DNA of 64,000 bases from Pseudomonas entomophila (GCF_013523165.1 NZ_JAAMQI010000012.1:1-64000), one strand, 5' to 3'; shown: positions 37,453 through 47,328, numbered from the stretch's first letter. The notes: generated from the sequence alone by a model not told the origin. A program made the numbers and translations.

Positions 37453-38654
37453 CGCAACAGCTCCAGGGCCTGATCGAAGGCGTCGAAGAACCGCACCAGG
37501 TCGTCGCCATCGTTGTACAGGCCCAGCGACACGCGAATCGCGCCCTCCAGGCCCAGTCGCTCGAACAGCGGCATGGCGCAATGGTGCCCCACGCGCACGG
37601 CGATGCCTTGTTCGGTCAGCAGGTGGGCGATGTCGGCATTGTGCACCCCGTCCACCACGAAACTGGCCAGCGCCCCCTGAGGGTCGCCCAACAGGCGCAC
37701 GCCTTCGCGCGCGACCAGGCCTTCGCACAGCATGCGGTGCAGCGCGGCCTCGTGCGCCGCCACGGCCGACGGATCCAGGCCGTTCAGGTATGCCAGGGTC
37801 GCTCCCAGTCCGATCACCCCGGCCACCGGCGGCGTGCCTGCCTCGAAACCCAGGGGCGCAGGGCGAAAGCTCGCGTCGTGATAGCCGGCCAGGTGCACCA
37901 TCTCGCCGCCGAACTGCCAATGCCTCAGGCGCGACAGCGCCGGCTGGCGACCGTAGAGCACGCCCACGCCGTCCGGCCCGTACAGCTTGTGGCTGGAGAA
38001 CACGTAGAAGTCGCACCCCAGCTGGCTCAGGTCGGGACGCCCGTGCACCACCCCTTGGGCGCCGTCGACCACGCTCAGCGCCCCCTGGGCCCGGGCATGC
38101 GCCAGCAGGGGCGCCAGGGGCTGCCAGGTGCCCAGCACATTGGACAGTTGGCTGACCGCCAGCAGACGGGTGCGCGGTCCGATCAACTGCAACGCCTGCT
38201 CCAGGTCGATCTGGCCGCGTTCATCAATCGGCAGGATCACCAGGCGCAGGCCACGGCGTCGCGCCAACTGTTGCCAGGGCAGCAGGTTGGCATGGTGCTC
38301 CAGGGCACTGACGGCGATTTCGTCGCCGGCCTCGAAGCCATGTTCCAGGCCATAGGCAAGCAGGTTGAGCGCCGAGGTGGCCCCGTGGGTGAAGATGAAC
38401 TGCTGGGCCTCGCCGCCGCCTGTCCAGGCAGCCAGCGCACTGCGGGTCGCCTCGAACGCCTGGGTCGCCAGGGCGCCCGGCACGTGCTGGGCCCGGTGCA
38501 CGTTGGCGGCGCCACCCCCGTAGTAACGATTGAGGGCGTCCAGCATGACCTGGGGCTTCTGGGTGGTGGCCGCGCTGTCCAGGTAGGTCTGGTGCTGGCG
38601 GTGCAGGGCGGCGACGGCGGGGAAGTCGGCGCGCCAGGGGGAGGGCTGGAACAT
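37449..38654 (-). CDS. csdA: Cysteine desulfurase CsdA (class V aminotransferase fold)
   Basis: This PLP enzyme removes sulfur from cysteine. In 401 residues it has the N-terminal YLDSAATTQKP, PLP-Lys223 in SSHKLYGPDG, and the catalytic Cys359 in VGHHCAMPLF on a group II (SufS/CsdA-like) loop. There is no SUF cluster nearby, and the csdA-csdE-tcdA set supports CsdA rather than SufS. ATG 38654 is preferred over one at 38711, which lies within the dapD terminator. The dapD terminator ends just 10 bp upstream. Confidence 0.92.
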   Translation of the reverse strand: MFQPSPWRADFPAVAALHRQHQTYLDSAATTQKPQVMLDALNRYYGGGAANVHRAQHVPGALATQAFEATRSALAAWTGGGEAQQFIFTHGATSALNLLAYGLEHGFEAGDEIAVSALEHHANLLPWQQLARRRGLRLVILPIDERGQIDLEQALQLIGPRTRLLAVSQLSNVLGTWQPLAPLLAHARAQGALSVVDGAQGVVHGRPDLSQLGCDFYVFSSHKLYGPDGVGVLYGRQPALSRLRHWQFGGEMVHLAGYHDASFRPAPLGFEAGTPPVAGVIGLGATLAYLNGLDPSAVAAHEAALHRMLCEGLVAREGVRLLGDPQGALASFVVDGVHNADIAHLLTEQGIAVRVGHHCAMPLFERLGLEGAIRVSLGLYNDGDDLVRFFDAFDQALELLR

Positions 38655-38663
38655 GATGGTGGA

Positions 38664-38700
38664 CCTGGAAAAGAAACGGGCCTGGCAAGAAGCCAGGCCC
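38664..38700 (-). terminator. dapD terminator next to the csdA start
   Basis: On the minus strand: stem GGGCCTGGC, loop TTCTT, GCCAGGCCC (38700-38678), followed by GTTTCTTTTCC. A strong intrinsic terminator whose T-tract reaches to within 10 bp of the csdA ATG. Confidence 0.8.
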
Positions 38701-38729
38701 GATCTTATCACTTCAGGTCGTTGCAGGCC

Positions 38730-39764
38730 TCAGTTGTGGGCGTGCAGGGCCTCGTTCAGCTCGATGGCCGACTTGTGGGTCTTGCACTCGACGGCGCCGC
38801 TGACGGAGTTGCGGCGGAACAGCAGGTCGGTCTGGCCCGCCAGGTCGCGCGCCTTGACCACCTTGACCAGCTGGTTCTGCTCGTCCAGCAACTGCACCTT
38901 GGTACCGGCGGTGATGTACAGGCCCGCCTCGACGGTGTTGCGGTCGCCCAACGGGATGCCGATCCCGGCGTTGGCGCCGATCAGGCAGCCTTCGCCGACG
39001 GTGATGACGATGTTGCCGCCACCGGAGAGGGTGCCCATGGTCGAGCAGCCGCCCCCCAGGTCCGAGCCCTTGCCGACGAACACGCCGGCCGAGACGCGAC
39101 CTTCGATCATGCCCGGGCCTTCGGTGCCCGCGTTAAAGTTGACGAAGCCCTCGTGCATGATGGTGGTGCCTTCGCCGATGTAGGCGCCCAGGCGGACCCG
39201 CGCGCTGTCGGCGATGCGCACACCGGCCGGGACCACGTAGTCGGTCATCTTCGGGAACTTGTCGACCGAGAAGACTTCCAGCAGGTCACCGCGCAGTCGC
39301 GCCTCGAGCTGCTGCTCGGCCAGCTCGGCCAGGTCGATGGCGCCCTGGCTGGTCCAGGCGATGTTCGGCAGCAGCGGGAAGATGCCGGCCAGGCTCACAC
39401 CATGGGGCTTGACCAGGCGGTGCGAGAGCAGGTGCAGCTTCAGGTAGGCTTCAGGAGTCGACGTCAGCGCGCCGTCCTCGGCCAGCAGGGTCGCGACCAG
39501 CGGCTTGTGGCTTTCCGCCAGGCGCGTCAGCAGGGCGGCCTGGGCGGGGTCGATCGTGCGCACGGCGTCGGCCAGTTGGGCGGCCTGGGTCGTGCTGAAG
39601 GTGATGGCCTGATTGCCGCCTTCGTAGCCGAGCAGCGGAGCGATCGCCTCGACCAGGGCGCTGGAGGGCGCCACCAGGGGCTGCGCGTAGAAGACTTCCA
39701 GCCAGGTGCCCTGGCGGTTCTGGGTGCCGACGCCGAAGGCCAGGCTGAACAGGGTAGTGGACAT
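38730..39764 (-). CDS. dapD: Tetrahydrodipicolinate N-succinyltransferase
   Basis: DapD adds succinyl from succinyl-CoA to tetrahydrodipicolinate in DAP/lysine synthesis. The 344-residue form has the longer N-terminal domain of the Pseudomonas type. The C-terminal two-thirds contain hexapeptide-repeat features of a left-handed beta-helix (VRLGAYIGEGTTIMHEGFVN, VSAGVFVGKGSDLGGGCSTM, IGANAGIGIPLGDRNTVEAG). The ribosome site AGAGG is 7 nt upstream of ATG 39764. Confidence 0.95.
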   Translation of the reverse strand: MSTTLFSLAFGVGTQNRQGTWLEVFYAQPLVAPSSALVEAIAPLLGYEGGNQAITFSTTQAAQLADAVRTIDPAQAALLTRLAESHKPLVATLLAEDGALTSTPEAYLKLHLLSHRLVKPHGVSLAGIFPLLPNIAWTSQGAIDLAELAEQQLEARLRGDLLEVFSVDKFPKMTDYVVPAGVRIADSARVRLGAYIGEGTTIMHEGFVNFNAGTEGPGMIEGRVSAGVFVGKGSDLGGGCSTMGTLSGGGNIVITVGEGCLIGANAGIGIPLGDRNTVEAGLYITAGTKVQLLDEQNQLVKVVKARDLAGQTDLLFRRNSVSGAVECKTHKSAIELNEALHAHN

Positions 39765-39798
39765 GCGGTTACCTCTTGCGAATAAGGGAAAGCGAAAA

Positions 39799-40146
39799 TC
39801 AGGTCAACGCGGCGGCATACCGATCAGGTGCGAAGCCGACCAGGGTGCGTTCGCCCAGGTCGAGCACCGGGCGCTTGATCATCGAGGGTTGGGCCAGCAT
39901 CAGTTCGATGGCCCGGGCCTGGTCGAGATCGGCCTTGCTGGTCTCGTCGAGCGTGCGGAAGGTGGTGCCGGCACGGTTCAGGACGGTCTGCCAGCCGTGC
40001 TCGTCGCACCAGCGCACCAGGCTGTCACGGTCGATGCCTTGGGTCTTGTAGTCGTGGAAGGTGTAGGCAATGGCCTGCTCGTCGAGCCAGGTACGGGCCT
40101 TCTTCATGGTGTCGCAGGCTTTGATGCCGTAGAGAGTCGGGGTCAT
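39799..40146 (-). CDS. ArsC/Spx-family reductase-like protein
   Basis: A 115-residue thioredoxin-fold protein of the YffB/Spx/ArsC group. It begins MTPTLYGIKACDTMKKARTW with the single Cys of YffB-type proteins. It does not show the Arg triad typical of true arsenate reductases, so arsenic resistance should not be assumed. ATG 40146 matches the family start. An ATG at 40164 gives a 6-residue extension. It lies 34 bp upstream of dapD on the same strand, so the two are likely cotranscribed. Confidence 0.87.
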   Translation of the reverse strand: MTPTLYGIKACDTMKKARTWLDEQAIAYTFHDYKTQGIDRDSLVRWCDEHGWQTVLNRAGTTFRTLDETSKADLDQARAIELMLAQPSMIKRPVLDLGERTLVGFAPDRYAAALT

Positions 40147-40517
40147 CGCGGGTAGGGAGGCCATACGCGGTTCGAACGGGCAGGAAGCGGTGCGGGGAGG
40201 CTGACCGACCGGAAGGGAACCGCAACGGGCTCTACCGTCTCCGAACGGTACAGGGCAACTCGACCGACCCCTGCCCGAGCCTGGGCGTGCCGCCTCGGTG
40301 CTCCTTGAACAGTGGACGGCCGATTATGCGTCATCGACGGCGTGGATGCCATGAGCGCGGCACCTGAAGCCCGTGCCGTGGTCCACTGCTGGTCGTCGCG
40401 CCCGGCGACATGGGTGAGTGCAGGGTTACGACGTTGGTCGCACGGCCTGCCTGGCCTTTCGCCCTTACCATGGCGCCGCCCGCCCTTGGTCTTCGCTCAC
40501 ACAGGACACATGCTCCA
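40147..40517. other. divergent intergenic region, arsC-like / antiporter
   Basis: 371 bp between divergent genes. No convincing promoter, RNA or ORF is seen. It sits where, from memory, P. putida KT2440 has a prophage between the dapD-side genes and dapC. I find no att-like repeat or phage remnant here. Confidence 0.5.
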
Positions 40518-42164
40518 ATGCAGTCAGCCTACACCGTGCTTATCCTGCTGACGCTGGTAAGTCTCTCCAAATTGCTGGTTCGCGTCGTTCCGCTGCCGCT
40601 GCCGTTGATCCAGATCGCCGCCGGGGCCTTGCTGGCCTGGCCGACCCTGGGGCTGCACGTGGCGCTGGACCCTGAACTGTTCCTCTTTCTGTTCCTGCCG
40701 CCATTGCTGTTCGTCGACGGCTGGCGCATCCCCAAGCGTGCGCTGTGGCGGCTGCGTGGCCCGGTGGTGGGGCTGGCGGTCGGGCTGGTGCTGTTCACCG
40801 TCGTGGGCGCCGGGTACTTCATCCACTGGCTGCTGCCGAGCATTCCGCTGGCGGCCGCGTTCGCCCTGGCGGCGATCCTCTCGCCCACCGATGCGGTAGC
40901 GGTCTCGGCGATTACCCAGGATCGCCTGCCCAAGCCGTTGATGCACATGCTCCAGGGCGAGGCGTTGATGAACGACGCCTCCGGCCTGGTGACCTTCAAG
41001 TTCGCCCTGGCGGCAGCGATCACGGGCGCCTTCTCGCTGGCCGAGGCCAGTGTGACCTTTCTGCTGGTGGCGCTCGGCGGGCTGGCGGTAGGCGTGGCCC
41101 TGAGCTGGCTGATCGGGCGGCTGCGCATGTGGATGATCGGGCGCGGCTGGGACGATCCGGCCACCCACGTGGTGTTCATGCTGTTGCTGCCGTTCGCCGC
41201 CTACGTGCTGGCCGAGCGCCTGGGTGCCTCGGGCATCCTCTCGGCCGTGGCGGCCGGCATGATGCAGAGCTGGCTCGACCTGCTGCCGCGCCAGACCAGC
41301 ACCCGGCTGCTCAACCGCAGCGTCTGGTCGTTGCTGGAGTTCGCCTTCAACGGGCTGATCTTCCTGCTGCTGGGCCTGCAGTTGCCCGACATCGTCAAGG
41401 CCGTGGCCAGCCACGAGACCTCGCTCTGGCCGACGTTGGCCTGGCGCTGCCTGGACGTGCTGGCGATCTTCGCCACGCTGGTGCTGCTGCGCTTCATCTG
41501 GGTACAGAGCGTCTGGCGCATCATCGGCCGGGTCCGCCACTGGCGCGGCAAGCCGGCCCTGGTGATGCTGCCGACCGCGCGCTCCTGCTGGCTGCTGACC
41601 CTGGGTGGGGTGCGCGGGGCGGTGACCTTGGCCGGTGTCATGTCGGTGCCGCTCCTGATCGGCGCCGACCAGGCCTTCCCCGAACGCGACCTGCTGATCT
41701 TCATCGCCGCCGGGGTGATCCTGCTGTCGCTGGTCAGCGCCTGCATCGCCCTGCCGGTGCTGCTGCGTGGGATCGACAAGAGCGCCGACGAGCGCATGGA
41801 CCAGGAAGTGCAGGAAGCCTGGCGCCTCACGGCCGAGGCCGCCATCCATGCCCTGGAGGCGGAAGACCTGAGCGAGGCCGACGCGCCGCAGAACGCCGAC
41901 CTGGCCACGCTCGCGGTCGAGCTCAAGGGGCGGTTGATGGCCGAATACCGCGATCAGCTCGAACGCTACAACCACAGTGACGAAAGTCGCGCCCTGGCCG
42001 AGCGCATGGACCAGCTCGAGCGACACCTGCGGCTCAAGGCCTTGCGTGCCCAGCGCCTGGAACTCTACGCGCTGCACCGCCGGCACCAGGTCGGCAACGA
42101 GGTGGTCCGGCAGATCCTCGGCGAACTGGACCTGAGCGAGGCCAACCTGGCGCGCAACAAGTGA
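40518..42164 (+). CDS. CPA1-family Na+/H+ antiporter
   Basis: A 548-residue inner-membrane cation/proton antiporter. The first 410 residues hold 11-13 TM helices. The characteristic ion site is in AAILSPTDAVAVSAITQD, with GEALMNDASGLVTFKFALA and GGVRGAVTLAGVMSVPLL, all hallmarks of the NhaP/CPA1 (YjcE-like) group. The last 130 residues are a charged helical cytoplasmic tail (EQVQEAWRL-like through ERLDQLERHLRLKALRAQRL), probably regulatory. The frame is open upstream to 40410. ATG 40518 is chosen because it starts at the first TM. Confidence 0.9.
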   Translation: MQSAYTVLILLTLVSLSKLLVRVVPLPLPLIQIAAGALLAWPTLGLHVALDPELFLFLFLPPLLFVDGWRIPKRALWRLRGPVVGLAVGLVLFTVVGAGYFIHWLLPSIPLAAAFALAAILSPTDAVAVSAITQDRLPKPLMHMLQGEALMNDASGLVTFKFALAAAITGAFSLAEASVTFLLVALGGLAVGVALSWLIGRLRMWMIGRGWDDPATHVVFMLLLPFAAYVLAERLGASGILSAVAAGMMQSWLDLLPRQTSTRLLNRSVWSLLEFAFNGLIFLLLGLQLPDIVKAVASHETSLWPTLAWRCLDVLAIFATLVLLRFIWVQSVWRIIGRVRHWRGKPALVMLPTARSCWLLTLGGVRGAVTLAGVMSVPLLIGADQAFPERDLLIFIAAGVILLSLVSACIALPVLLRGIDKSADERMDQEVQEAWRLTAEAAIHALEAEDLSEADAPQNADLATLAVELKGRLMAEYRDQLERYNHSDESRALAERMDQLERHLRLKALRAQRLELYALHRRHQVGNEVVRQILGELDLSEANLARNK

Positions 42165-42302
42165 CGGTGCGCTCGACGCTGGCCATGTCCAGGAGGCGCC
42201 GAGCACCCTGGGCGCATCGCGCCGGTACCGACTACCGAGTGGTCAAGGCGCGACCCGGCGCTCACGGCGTGTCGAGGCAGGCGAATACCGGGCCGCAGGC
42301 GA

Positions 42303-43496
42303 TCAGCGCGACAGGAACTGGCGAATGCGTTCGGCCGCTTCGATGCACTCGGCCAGCGGGGCGACCAGGGCCATGCGCACGCGTCCGGCGCCTGGGTTGA
42401 CCCCGTCCACTTCACGCGACAGGTACGAGCCGGGCACCACCGTCACGTGCTCGGCCTCGAACAGGTCACGGGCGAAGGTGGCGTCATCCCCGGGCACCTT
42501 GGCCCACAGGTAGAAGCTGCCGTCCGGGCGCTGGACGTCGAGCACTGGCTGCAGGATGTCCAGGACCGCGTCGAACTTGGCGCGGTACTGGTCGCGGTTG
42601 GCGCGCACGTGCGCCTCGTCGCCCCAGGCCGCGATGCTCGCGCGCTGGGTCGGTACCGGCATGGCGCATCCGTGGTAGGTGCGGTACAGCAAAAACGGCT
42701 TGAGGATGCGCGCATCGCCCGCGACGAAGCCCGAGCGCAGGCCTGGCAGGTTCGAGCGTTTGGACAGGCTGTGGAACACCACGCAACGGTGGAAGTCCTG
42801 GCGGCCCAGTTCGGCACAGGCCGTCAGCAGGCCGGCGGGCGGGCTGTCCTCGTCGAAGTACAGCTCGCTGTAGCACTCGTCGGCGGCGATCACGAAGTCG
42901 TACTGGTCGGCCAGGCCGATCAGGGTCTTCAGGGTCTCCAGTGGCACCAGGGCGCCCGTCGGGTTGCCTGGCGAGCAGAGGAAGAGGATCTGGCAGCGCT
43001 GCCAGACCTGCGCCGGCACGGCGTCGAAGTCAGGGTTGAAGCCGTTGGCCTCGAGGCAGGGCAGGTAGTGCGGCGTGGCACCGGCCAGCAGCGCGGCGCC
43101 TTCGTAGATCTGGTAGAACGGATTGGGGCTCACCACCAGGCCTTCGTCGGCCCGGTTGACCACGGCCTGGGTGAACGCGAACAGCGCCTCGCGGGTGCCG
43201 TTGACCGGCAGCACGTGGCGCTCGGCATCGAGCCAGCCGCTGGGCACGCCGAAGCGCCGCTCGCACCACTGCGCGATCGACTGGCGCAACGCAGGCAGGC
43301 CGAGGGTGCTGGGGTACACCGCCAAGTCCCCGAGATGATCCGCCAGGGTCTGGGTGACGAAGGCAGGGGATTCATGCTTCGGCTCTCCGATCGACAGGGC
43401 GATGGGACGCTTGTCCGCCGCCGGCTTCACGCTGCCGAGCAGGGCGCGAAGTTTCTCGAAAGGGTAGGGCTGAAGCTGGGTCAGGGCATGGTTCAT
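42303..43496 (-). CDS. dapC: Succinyldiaminopimelate aminotransferase
   Basis: DapC transaminates N-succinyl-2-amino-6-oxopimelate with glutamate. The 397-residue class I/II aminotransferase has VNGTREALFAF, the NPFYQIYEGAALLAG block, CSPGNPTGALVPLE and the PLP-Lys in HSLSKRSNLPGLRSG. It lies 22 bp after glnD on the same strand, the usual Pseudomonas arrangement. The ribosome site is weak, so expression probably depends on glnD readthrough. Confidence 0.94.
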   Translation of the reverse strand: MNHALTQLQPYPFEKLRALLGSVKPAADKRPIALSIGEPKHESPAFVTQTLADHLGDLAVYPSTLGLPALRQSIAQWCERRFGVPSGWLDAERHVLPVNGTREALFAFTQAVVNRADEGLVVSPNPFYQIYEGAALLAGATPHYLPCLEANGFNPDFDAVPAQVWQRCQILFLCSPGNPTGALVPLETLKTLIGLADQYDFVIAADECYSELYFDEDSPPAGLLTACAELGRQDFHRCVVFHSLSKRSNLPGLRSGFVAGDARILKPFLLYRTYHGCAMPVPTQRASIAAWGDEAHVRANRDQYRAKFDAVLDILQPVLDVQRPDGSFYLWAKVPGDDATFARDLFEAEHVTVVPGSYLSREVDGVNPGAGRVRMALVAPLAECIEAAERIRQFLSR

Positions 43497-43518
43497 CGGC
43501 GCAAGGTCTCGTCAATCG

Positions 43519-46218
43519 TCAAAAGGTGACGCGGGTAGGGGTGCCATCGCTCTGTTGGCCGGCCTGCAACTGGCGCACGATCGCCTCTTGCAGGCGGCTG
43601 CACAGCTGCGGATCGGACAGCGGCTGGTTGTCGGCATCGGTGATGAAGAACACGTCCTCGACCCGTTCGCCCAGGGTGGCGATCTTGGCGTTCTGCAGGG
43701 AGAGGTCGAACGCCAGGAAGATCCGGCCGATGCGCGCCAGCAGCCCGGGGCGGTCGGGGGCGATCAGTTCGAGCACGGTCACCGGCCGTTGCGCATCGTT
43801 GTGGATGGTCACCTGAGGGGCGAAGGTGAAGTGCTTGAGCTGGCGCGGCACCCGTCGCTGGATGATCGTCGGGTAGTCTTCGGGCGTGCGCAGCGCCTCG
43901 GTCAGCCCCTCGCGAATCTGGCGGACGCGCTGTGGGTTGTCGCCGATCGAGCCGCCGTCAGTGTCCAGCACGATGTAGGTGTCGAGGGTGAACTGGCTGC
44001 TGGAGGTGATGATCCGCGCATCGTGAATGTTCAGGTTGAGCTGCGACATGGCCGCCACGGTCACGGCGAAGAAGTCGTGCTGGTCGGGCGCGTAGATGAA
44101 GATCTGCGTGCCGCCCTCGAACTCGCGCTGGGTGGTTTCCTTGATCAGCACCAGCGGGCCGCCGTCGGCCGGCTGCTGGAGGATGGCGTCGGTGTGCCAG
44201 GCGACGTCGGCCGAGGTGTGGCGCAGGAAGTAGTCGTCGCCCAGCTGCGACCAGAGCTGCTCGACGTCGTCCGGGTCGGTGCCTTCGCGCACCAGGATGT
44301 CCAGCGCGGCGCTCTGGGTCTGGCGGATCAGCTCTTCGCGGTCCAGCGGGTTTTCCAGGCCGCGGCGCAGGGCGCGCTTGGTCTCGGTGTAGAGCTGGCG
44401 CAGCAGGCTGGCACGCCAGGAATTCCACAGGCTCGGGTTGGTGGCGTTGATGTCGGCCACGGTGAGCACGTAGAGGTAGTCCAGGCGCGTCTCGTCACCG
44501 ACCAGCAGCGCGAAGTCATGGATCACCTGGGGGTCGGACAGATCCTTGCGCTGGGCCGTGGTGGACATGCCCAGGTGGTGACGCACCAGCCAGACGATCA
44601 GGCGGCTGTCCCAGGCCGGCAGGTGATGGCGCCGGCAGAACGCTTCGGCCTCTTCGGCCCCGATCTCCGAATGGTCGCCCTGACGGCCCTTGCCGATGTC
44701 GTGGTACAGGCCGGCCAGGTAGATCAGCTCCGGCTTGGGCAGGCGTCCCATCAGCTTGCTGGCCAGCGGGAATTTCTCCGACACGGGCGTGTACTGCAGC
44801 TTGCGCAGGTGCTTGATCAGGTTGAGCGTGTGCGCATCGACCGTGTAGATGTGGAACAGGTCGTGCTGCATCTGCCCGACGATGAAGCCGAACTCGGGCA
44901 GGTAGCGCCCGAGGATGCCGTAGCGGTTCATGCGCCGCAGGTTGCGGTGGATGCCCACCTCGCACTTGAACAGCTCGATGAACAGGCTGGTGTTGCGGAT
45001 GTCGTGGCGAAACGCGTCGTCGATCAGGTGCCGGTGCTCGCGCAGCAGGCGCACGGTGTCGGCACGCACACCCTTGATCGCCGGGTGCTGGGCCATCAGC
45101 ACGAAGATCTCCAGCATGGCGAACGGGGTGCGCTTGAACACCTGGGCGTTGACCGCCTCGAGGTAGCCATCGTGCAGGCGAAAGCGCGGGTTCAGGGGCT
45201 GGGTCGTGCCGTTGTCATCGGCCAGGATCACCTCTTCGAAGTGCTGGATGATCAGGTCGCACAGCTGGCTGATGCTCATCACCACCCGGTAGTACTGCTG
45301 CATGAACTGCTCGATGGCGCGCTTGGGGTTCTCGTCGCTGTAGCCGAGCAGGGTGGCCACGCTGCGCTGGTGGTCGAACAGCAGGCGATCCTCGGCGCGG
45401 CCGGCGAGCATGTGCAGGGCATAGCGCACTTTCCACAGGAACGACTGGGACGAGGCCAGCAGTTCGTTCTCGCTCTCGAGCAGGAAGCCTTCCCCGGCCA
45501 GGGCGTGCAGGTTCAGCGTGCCGTAGTGGCGCCGGGCGACCCAGAGCACGGTCTGGATGTCGCGCAGCCCGCCGGGCGAGCCCTTGACGTTGGGTTCGAG
45601 GTTGTACTCGGTGTCGTTGTACTTGTGGTGGCGGGCCTGCAGCTCGGCGCGCTTGGCCAGGAAGAACGCCTTGCTCGGCCACATGTGCGCGGTGCCGGTA
45701 GCCTCGAGCATGCGCTTGCGCAGGGCCTCGGGGCCGGCGATGGTGCGGCTTTCCATGAGGTTGGTGATGACCGTGATGTCGGCGCGCGCCTGCTCGGCAC
45801 AGTCGGCGACGCTGCGCACGCTCTGGCCGACCTCCAGGCCGATGTCCCACAGCAGGGTGAGCAGCTGCTCGATCGCGCCCCGGTAGCGCTCATGGTCGTC
45901 CTCGCCCAGCAGGATCAGCAGGTCGATGTCCGAGTAGGGGTGCAGCTCGCCACGGCCATAGCCGCCCACCGCCACCAGGGCGATGCCGCCCGGCTCGCCC
46001 CAGTCGAACTGGTTCCAGGCCTGTTGCAGCAGGTTGTCGACGAGCCAGGCGCGGTCTTCGATCAGCCGACGCACGTCGCGGCCGTCGCGAAAGCGCCGGT
46101 CGAGCACCTCGCCGGCCTGGCGCATGACTTTCTTGAAGGCCGCGATGGGGCTGGCCTTGAGCGCCAGCTCGGCCTGGAACTGGCCGCGGTCGAACAGTTC
46201 GGGATCCACCTGGGGCAT
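43519..46218 (-). CDS. glnD: GlnD, PII uridylyltransferase/uridylyl-removing enzyme
   Basis: GlnD senses glutamine and modifies PII, controlling nitrogen assimilation. The 899 residues contain the nucleotidyltransferase site [17 protein letters not shown] (85-101), a central helical region, the HD domain ([17 protein letters not shown], about 500) that removes UMP, and two C-terminal ACT domains (about 705-785 and 815-890) that bind glutamine. ATG 46218 has AGGA 8 nt upstream. It lies 33 bp downstream of map, so the two are probably cotranscribed. Confidence 0.97.
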   Translation of the reverse strand: MPQVDPELFDRGQFQAELALKASPIAAFKKVMRQAGEVLDRRFRDGRDVRRLIEDRAWLVDNLLQQAWNQFDWGEPGGIALVAVGGYGRGELHPYSDIDLLILLGEDDHERYRGAIEQLLTLLWDIGLEVGQSVRSVADCAEQARADITVITNLMESRTIAGPEALRKRMLEATGTAHMWPSKAFFLAKRAELQARHHKYNDTEYNLEPNVKGSPGGLRDIQTVLWVARRHYGTLNLHALAGEGFLLESENELLASSQSFLWKVRYALHMLAGRAEDRLLFDHQRSVATLLGYSDENPKRAIEQFMQQYYRVVMSISQLCDLIIQHFEEVILADDNGTTQPLNPRFRLHDGYLEAVNAQVFKRTPFAMLEIFVLMAQHPAIKGVRADTVRLLREHRHLIDDAFRHDIRNTSLFIELFKCEVGIHRNLRRMNRYGILGRYLPEFGFIVGQMQHDLFHIYTVDAHTLNLIKHLRKLQYTPVSEKFPLASKLMGRLPKPELIYLAGLYHDIGKGRQGDHSEIGAEEAEAFCRRHHLPAWDSRLIVWLVRHHLGMSTTAQRKDLSDPQVIHDFALLVGDETRLDYLYVLTVADINATNPSLWNSWRASLLRQLYTETKRALRRGLENPLDREELIRQTQSAALDILVREGTDPDDVEQLWSQLGDDYFLRHTSADVAWHTDAILQQPADGGPLVLIKETTQREFEGGTQIFIYAPDQHDFFAVTVAAMSQLNLNIHDARIITSSSQFTLDTYIVLDTDGGSIGDNPQRVRQIREGLTEALRTPEDYPTIIQRRVPRQLKHFTFAPQVTIHNDAQRPVTVLELIAPDRPGLLARIGRIFLAFDLSLQNAKIATLGERVEDVFFITDADNQPLSDPQLCSRLQEAIVRQLQAGQQSDGTPTRVTF

Positions 46219-46251
46219 CGTCGGGTTCCTGTCTGGGCAGCCGGCCTGGGG

Positions 46252-47034
46252 TCAGGCCGACGTACGCGGGATGGTGTCGTCCTTGCGCAGGGTGAAGATC
46301 TCGTAGCCGGTGGCCGTCACCAGCAGGGTGTGCTCCCATTGCGCCGACAGCTTGCGATCCTTGGTGATCGCGGTCCAACCGTCGCCCAGCACCTTGGTGT
46401 CGGCCTTGCCCTGGTTGATCATCGGCTCGATGGTGAAGGTCATGCCTTCCTCGAGCGCCATGCCGGTGCCGGCCTTGCCGTAATGCACCACCTGCGGCTC
46501 TTCGTGGAACACCTTGCCGATGCCATGGCCGCAGAACTCGCGTACCACGGAGAAGCCGTTCTTCTCGGCGTGCTTCTGGATCACCTCGCCGATGTCGCCG
46601 AGGCGGCAGCCCGGACGCACCAGCTCGATGGCCTTGTACAGGCATTCCTGGGTGACCTGGGACAGGCGCTCGGCCCAGGGCGCGACGGTGCCGACGTGGA
46701 ACATGCGGCTGGTGTCGCCGTGGTAGCCGTCCTTGATCACGGTGACGTCGATGTTGAGCGTGTCGCCGTCCTTGAGCGGCTTGTCACCGGGGATGCCGTG
46801 ACAGACCACATGGTTGATCGAGGTGCAGATCGACTTGGGAAAGCCTTTGTAGTTCAGGGGCGCGGGGATGGCCTTCTGCACGTTGACGATGTAGTCGTGG
46901 CACAGCCGGTCGAGGTGCTCGGTGGTCACGCCGGGCTTGACGTGCGCCTCGATCATTTCGAGCACGTCGGCGGCCAGGCGGCCGGCGACCCGCATCTTCT
47001 CGATGTCTTCGGCGGTCTTGATGGTTACGGTCAT
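46252..47034 (-). CDS. map: Methionine aminopeptidase type I
   Basis: Map removes N-terminal Met from new proteins. The 260 residues carry all metal ligands: Asp96 and Asp107 (LNIDVTVIKDGYHGD), His in FCGHGIGKVFHEEPQ, Glu in FTIEPM and Glu in QWEHTLL. His79 (VVCHGIPG) is the substrate-contact His. The frame is open upstream to 47190, but ATG 47034 (MTVTIKTAEDIEKM) is the family start. It is divergent from rpsB. Confidence 0.96.
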   Translation of the reverse strand: MTVTIKTAEDIEKMRVAGRLAADVLEMIEAHVKPGVTTEHLDRLCHDYIVNVQKAIPAPLNYKGFPKSICTSINHVVCHGIPGDKPLKDGDTLNIDVTVIKDGYHGDTSRMFHVGTVAPWAERLSQVTQECLYKAIELVRPGCRLGDIGEVIQKHAEKNGFSVVREFCGHGIGKVFHEEPQVVHYGKAGTGMALEEGMTFTIEPMINQGKADTKVLGDGWTAITKDRKLSAQWEHTLLVTATGYEIFTLRKDDTIPRTSA

Positions 47035-47159
47035 TGCAGGCTCTCTACGGCGCCGCCAGGGCGCTGACAAACGGAAAGCCGCGATTCTAGCAGACCTGGC
47101 GCCGTTTCTGGACCTTCCGCCCGCGTGCCACGTCCTGTGCGCCCGGCGCAAGGTTCTGG

Positions 47160-47188
47160 TTCCGTTCCCCGGTCGGCTGTGGTATAAC
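47160..47188 (+). promoter_or_regulatory. rpsB promoter, extended -10 type
   Basis: TATAAC at 47183-47188 is preceded by TGG, giving an extended -10. The -35 (TTCCGT at 47160-47165, 17-bp spacer) is poor, as often with extended -10 promoters. The start near 47194 leaves a leader of about 135 nt. Confidence 0.55.
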
Positions 47189-47193
47189 ATGCG

Positions 47194-47328
47194 CCGCTTT
47201 CGGGGACGACCCCGTCAGCCTGAACCCACACACGTGTCGGCACGATGGCCTGGGTGCCCCGGATCCTCGGATTCGCGGTTGGTCATTGGGATGCGTGGAG
47301 GCCCAACCCGACTTATCAAGGAACAATC
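47194..47328 (+). promoter_or_regulatory. rpsB mRNA leader, possible S2 autoregulatory element
   Basis: A GC-rich leader of about 135 nt with possible stems such as GGGGACGACCCC (47202-47213). In gammaproteobacteria S2 represses rpsB-tsf through the leader. Whether this leader has the conserved fold cannot be decided by eye. The ribosome site AAGGA lies at 47319-47323. Confidence 0.4.

Noticed and set aside
39799..40146. Arsenate reductase and an arsenic resistance locus
   Set aside because: The single-Cys YffB/Spx-type protein lacks the signature of true ArsC, and there are no arsB or arsR genes nearby.
43555..47067. A 1,170-codon open frame on the plus strand across glnD and map
   Set aside because: It is antisense to two well-supported genes. 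High GC content removes stops from the opposite strand, and the product is low-complexity (His, Asp, Gly, Val-rich) without any domain.
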